DNA of 7,942 bases. Origin: Sulfurimonas sp. Lineage in GTDB: Bacteria; Campylobacterota; Campylobacteria; Campylobacterales; Sulfurimonadaceae. The notes under the pieces were generated by a model, which searched no databases, was not told where the DNA came from, and saw only the letters and a list, made by a program, of their open reading frames with translations. Positions 6,988 through 7,942 of this stretch are shown one piece after another. The number at the start of each line of letters is the position of its first letter. The first letter of the stretch is position 1. The stretch is from assembly GCA_030646745.1 (NCBI GenBank), contig JAUSKV010000310.1:1-7942 (forward strand), given 5' to 3'. A program made the translations under genes and the position numbers.

Positions 6988-6992
6988 AGGAG
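6988..6992 (+). promoter_or_regulatory. Ribosome binding site supporting a TTG start
   Basis: AGGAG (6988-6992) lies 9 nt before the TTG at 7002. The frame has a TAG stop at 6987-6989, and its first ATG is at 7164, inside the first receiver domain. TTG is therefore the only reasonable start with a ribosome site. Confidence 0.6.
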
Positions 6993-7001
6993 AGTGAGAT
7001 T

Positions 7002-7942
7002 TTGTTTAATTGTACTGATATAAAAGTCCAAAGAGAGCATTGTTCTAATATAAATAGCGTCTTAATTATAGAAGCTTCTGCCCTCCTTCGAAATAATATA
7101 AAGAAAAGTATAAGTGAAAGAATAAAGATTTCTTGCGATACGGCAGACACTGAAAAAGAGGCGATGGAGCTGTTACTAAAGAATAGGTACGATTTGGTTA
7201 TTGCCGACCTCCATCTCTCTGACAACACCGGGAACTTAATAGGTTATCTCGTGCGTGAAAAAAATCGCATTATTGTAATTACAGATTCAGATAACGAAGA
7301 AAATCGTGAAAAACTTATCTCTCTTCAAATAGTTGACTATCTGTACAAAACGGATGAAGAAAGCATAATTAACTATCTGATAAGCTCCATCATTAGACTT
7401 CAGGCGAACGCAGATGCAACCGTAATTATCTGTGATGATTCCAGAACATCCAGACTGCTAATTAAGCAGGAGATAGTGAGCCAGAACCTTGCTTATATTG
7501 AGTTGGAGGATGGACAGCAGGCTTATGAATGTATCATAAATAAAGGTCTAAAAATAGATTTGCTTATCACGGATGTTGCCATGCCCAATATGGACGGAAT
7601 TAATCTTATCCGTCACATACGACACAGATACAATGCAAGCGAACTTCCTATTCTGGCGGTCTCCGGTTCTAATAAACACTCACTGGTTGCACAGCTCTTA
7701 AAAACAGGAGCAAATGACTATGTCGATAAACCTATAAAAAATGAAGAGTTTTTAACACGCATGAATATTCTGCTTGACCACTCCAGACTCTTTAAACAAA
7801 ACAAAGAGCTTATAAAGGAGCTGCGAACGACAGCAACTACGGATTTTCTTACAAAGCTCTACAACAGAAACTACTTCTACTCAACAATTAAAGTCATTCA
7901 GGCTCAGGCAAAAAGACACAATCAACCCTATGGAATTGTAAT
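7002..7942 (+). CDS. REC-REC-GGDEF response regulator, probable diguanylate cyclase, C-terminus beyond the window
   Basis: 313 codons are visible, starting at TTG. The first receiver (about 19-135) has phosphoacceptor D69, T94 and K116, but its acidic pair is E24-A25 rather than Asp-Asp, so Mg2+ binding and phosphorylation are doubtful. The second receiver (about 139-262) is canonical: D145-D146, phosphoacceptor D191 in TDVAMPNMDG, S221, and K243 in DKPI. A short helix (263-276) leads into TTDFLTKLYNRNYF (279-292), the hallmark start of a GGDEF domain. The window ends about 30 residues into it, so the active-site GGDEF motif is not seen. The order matches PleD-type cyclases, where phosphorylation promotes dimerisation and cyclic-di-GMP synthesis. 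No histidine kinase is visible nearby. The gene is more AT-rich by eye than tex. Confidence 0.9.
   Translation, partial: MFNCTDIKVQREHCSNINSVLIIEASALLRNNIKKSISERIKISCDTADTEKEAMELLLKNRYDLVIADLHLSDNTGNLIGYLVREKNRIIVITDSDNEENREKLISLQIVDYLYKTDEESIINYLISSIIRLQANADATVIICDDSRTSRLLIKQEIVSQNLAYIELEDGQQAYECIINKGLKIDLLITDVAMPNMDGINLIRHIRHRYNASELPILAVSGSNKHSLVAQLLKTGANDYVDKPIKNEEFLTRMNILLDHSRLFKQNKELIKELRTTATTDFLTKLYNRNYFYSTIKVIQAQAKRHNQPYGIV

Noticed and set aside
6994..7023. GTG-initiated 9-codon leader peptide before the response regulator
   Set aside because: The AGGAG site ends only 1 nt before this GTG, too close for initiation, and the peptide has no attenuator-like codon runs.
6503..7228. Minus-strand frames opposite the tex 3' end and the response regulator 5' end
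   Set aside because: The plus strand carries the S1 and receiver domain motifs here; the minus frames have no recognisable features.

Overview
The window looks like chromosomal DNA from a member of the Campylobacterota (epsilonproteobacteria), most likely a Sulfurimonas-like genus. The case rests on low GC, tightly packed genes with 4-nt overlaps, a short DksA-type protein, a Tex protein ending right after its S1 domain, and a multi-receiver diguanylate cyclase. The assignment is an inference; there is no rRNA or other marker here.

Left part (1-3323, minus strand): a three-gene operon, transcribed right to left. First comes a six-helix PAP2 lipid phosphatase (2685-3323), then a small three-helix diacylglycerol/undecaprenol kinase (2299-2688), then a large P-type cation ATPase (1-2302) that runs off the window before its C-terminus. 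Both junctions are ATGA overlaps, so translation is probably coupled. The first two genes would remove and add phosphate on membrane lipids. The third is a Ca2+-ATPase-like pump; why it is tied to them is not evident.

Middle (3324-3542): a 219-bp divergent intergenic region. It has a good plus-strand -10 box (TATAAT), a weaker minus-strand promoter candidate and a perfect 14-bp palindrome that could be an operator.

Right part (3543-6923, plus strand): a second compact operon. It holds a stand-alone DUF234-type protein (winged helix plus nuclease-fold-like domain, without the AAA ATPase usually attached), a DksA/TraR-family zinc-finger RNA-polymerase regulator 4 nt downstream, and the RNA-binding transcription factor Tex, which starts inside the stop of the dksA-like gene (ATGA). 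Two of the three products act on transcription, which hints at a related role for the first.

Right end (6924-7942, plus strand): a short intergenic region with an inverted repeat over a possible -10 box. It is followed by the start of a REC-REC-GGDEF response regulator that apparently begins at a TTG codon. Its first receiver lacks part of the acidic pocket and its second is canonical. The gene is cut by the window edge just inside the GGDEF domain.

I see no mobile element, CRISPR array, RNA gene or attachment site. The region is mostly housekeeping. The points most worth following are the DUF234-DksA-Tex operon, the degenerate first receiver and the unusual ion-site helix of the ATPase.
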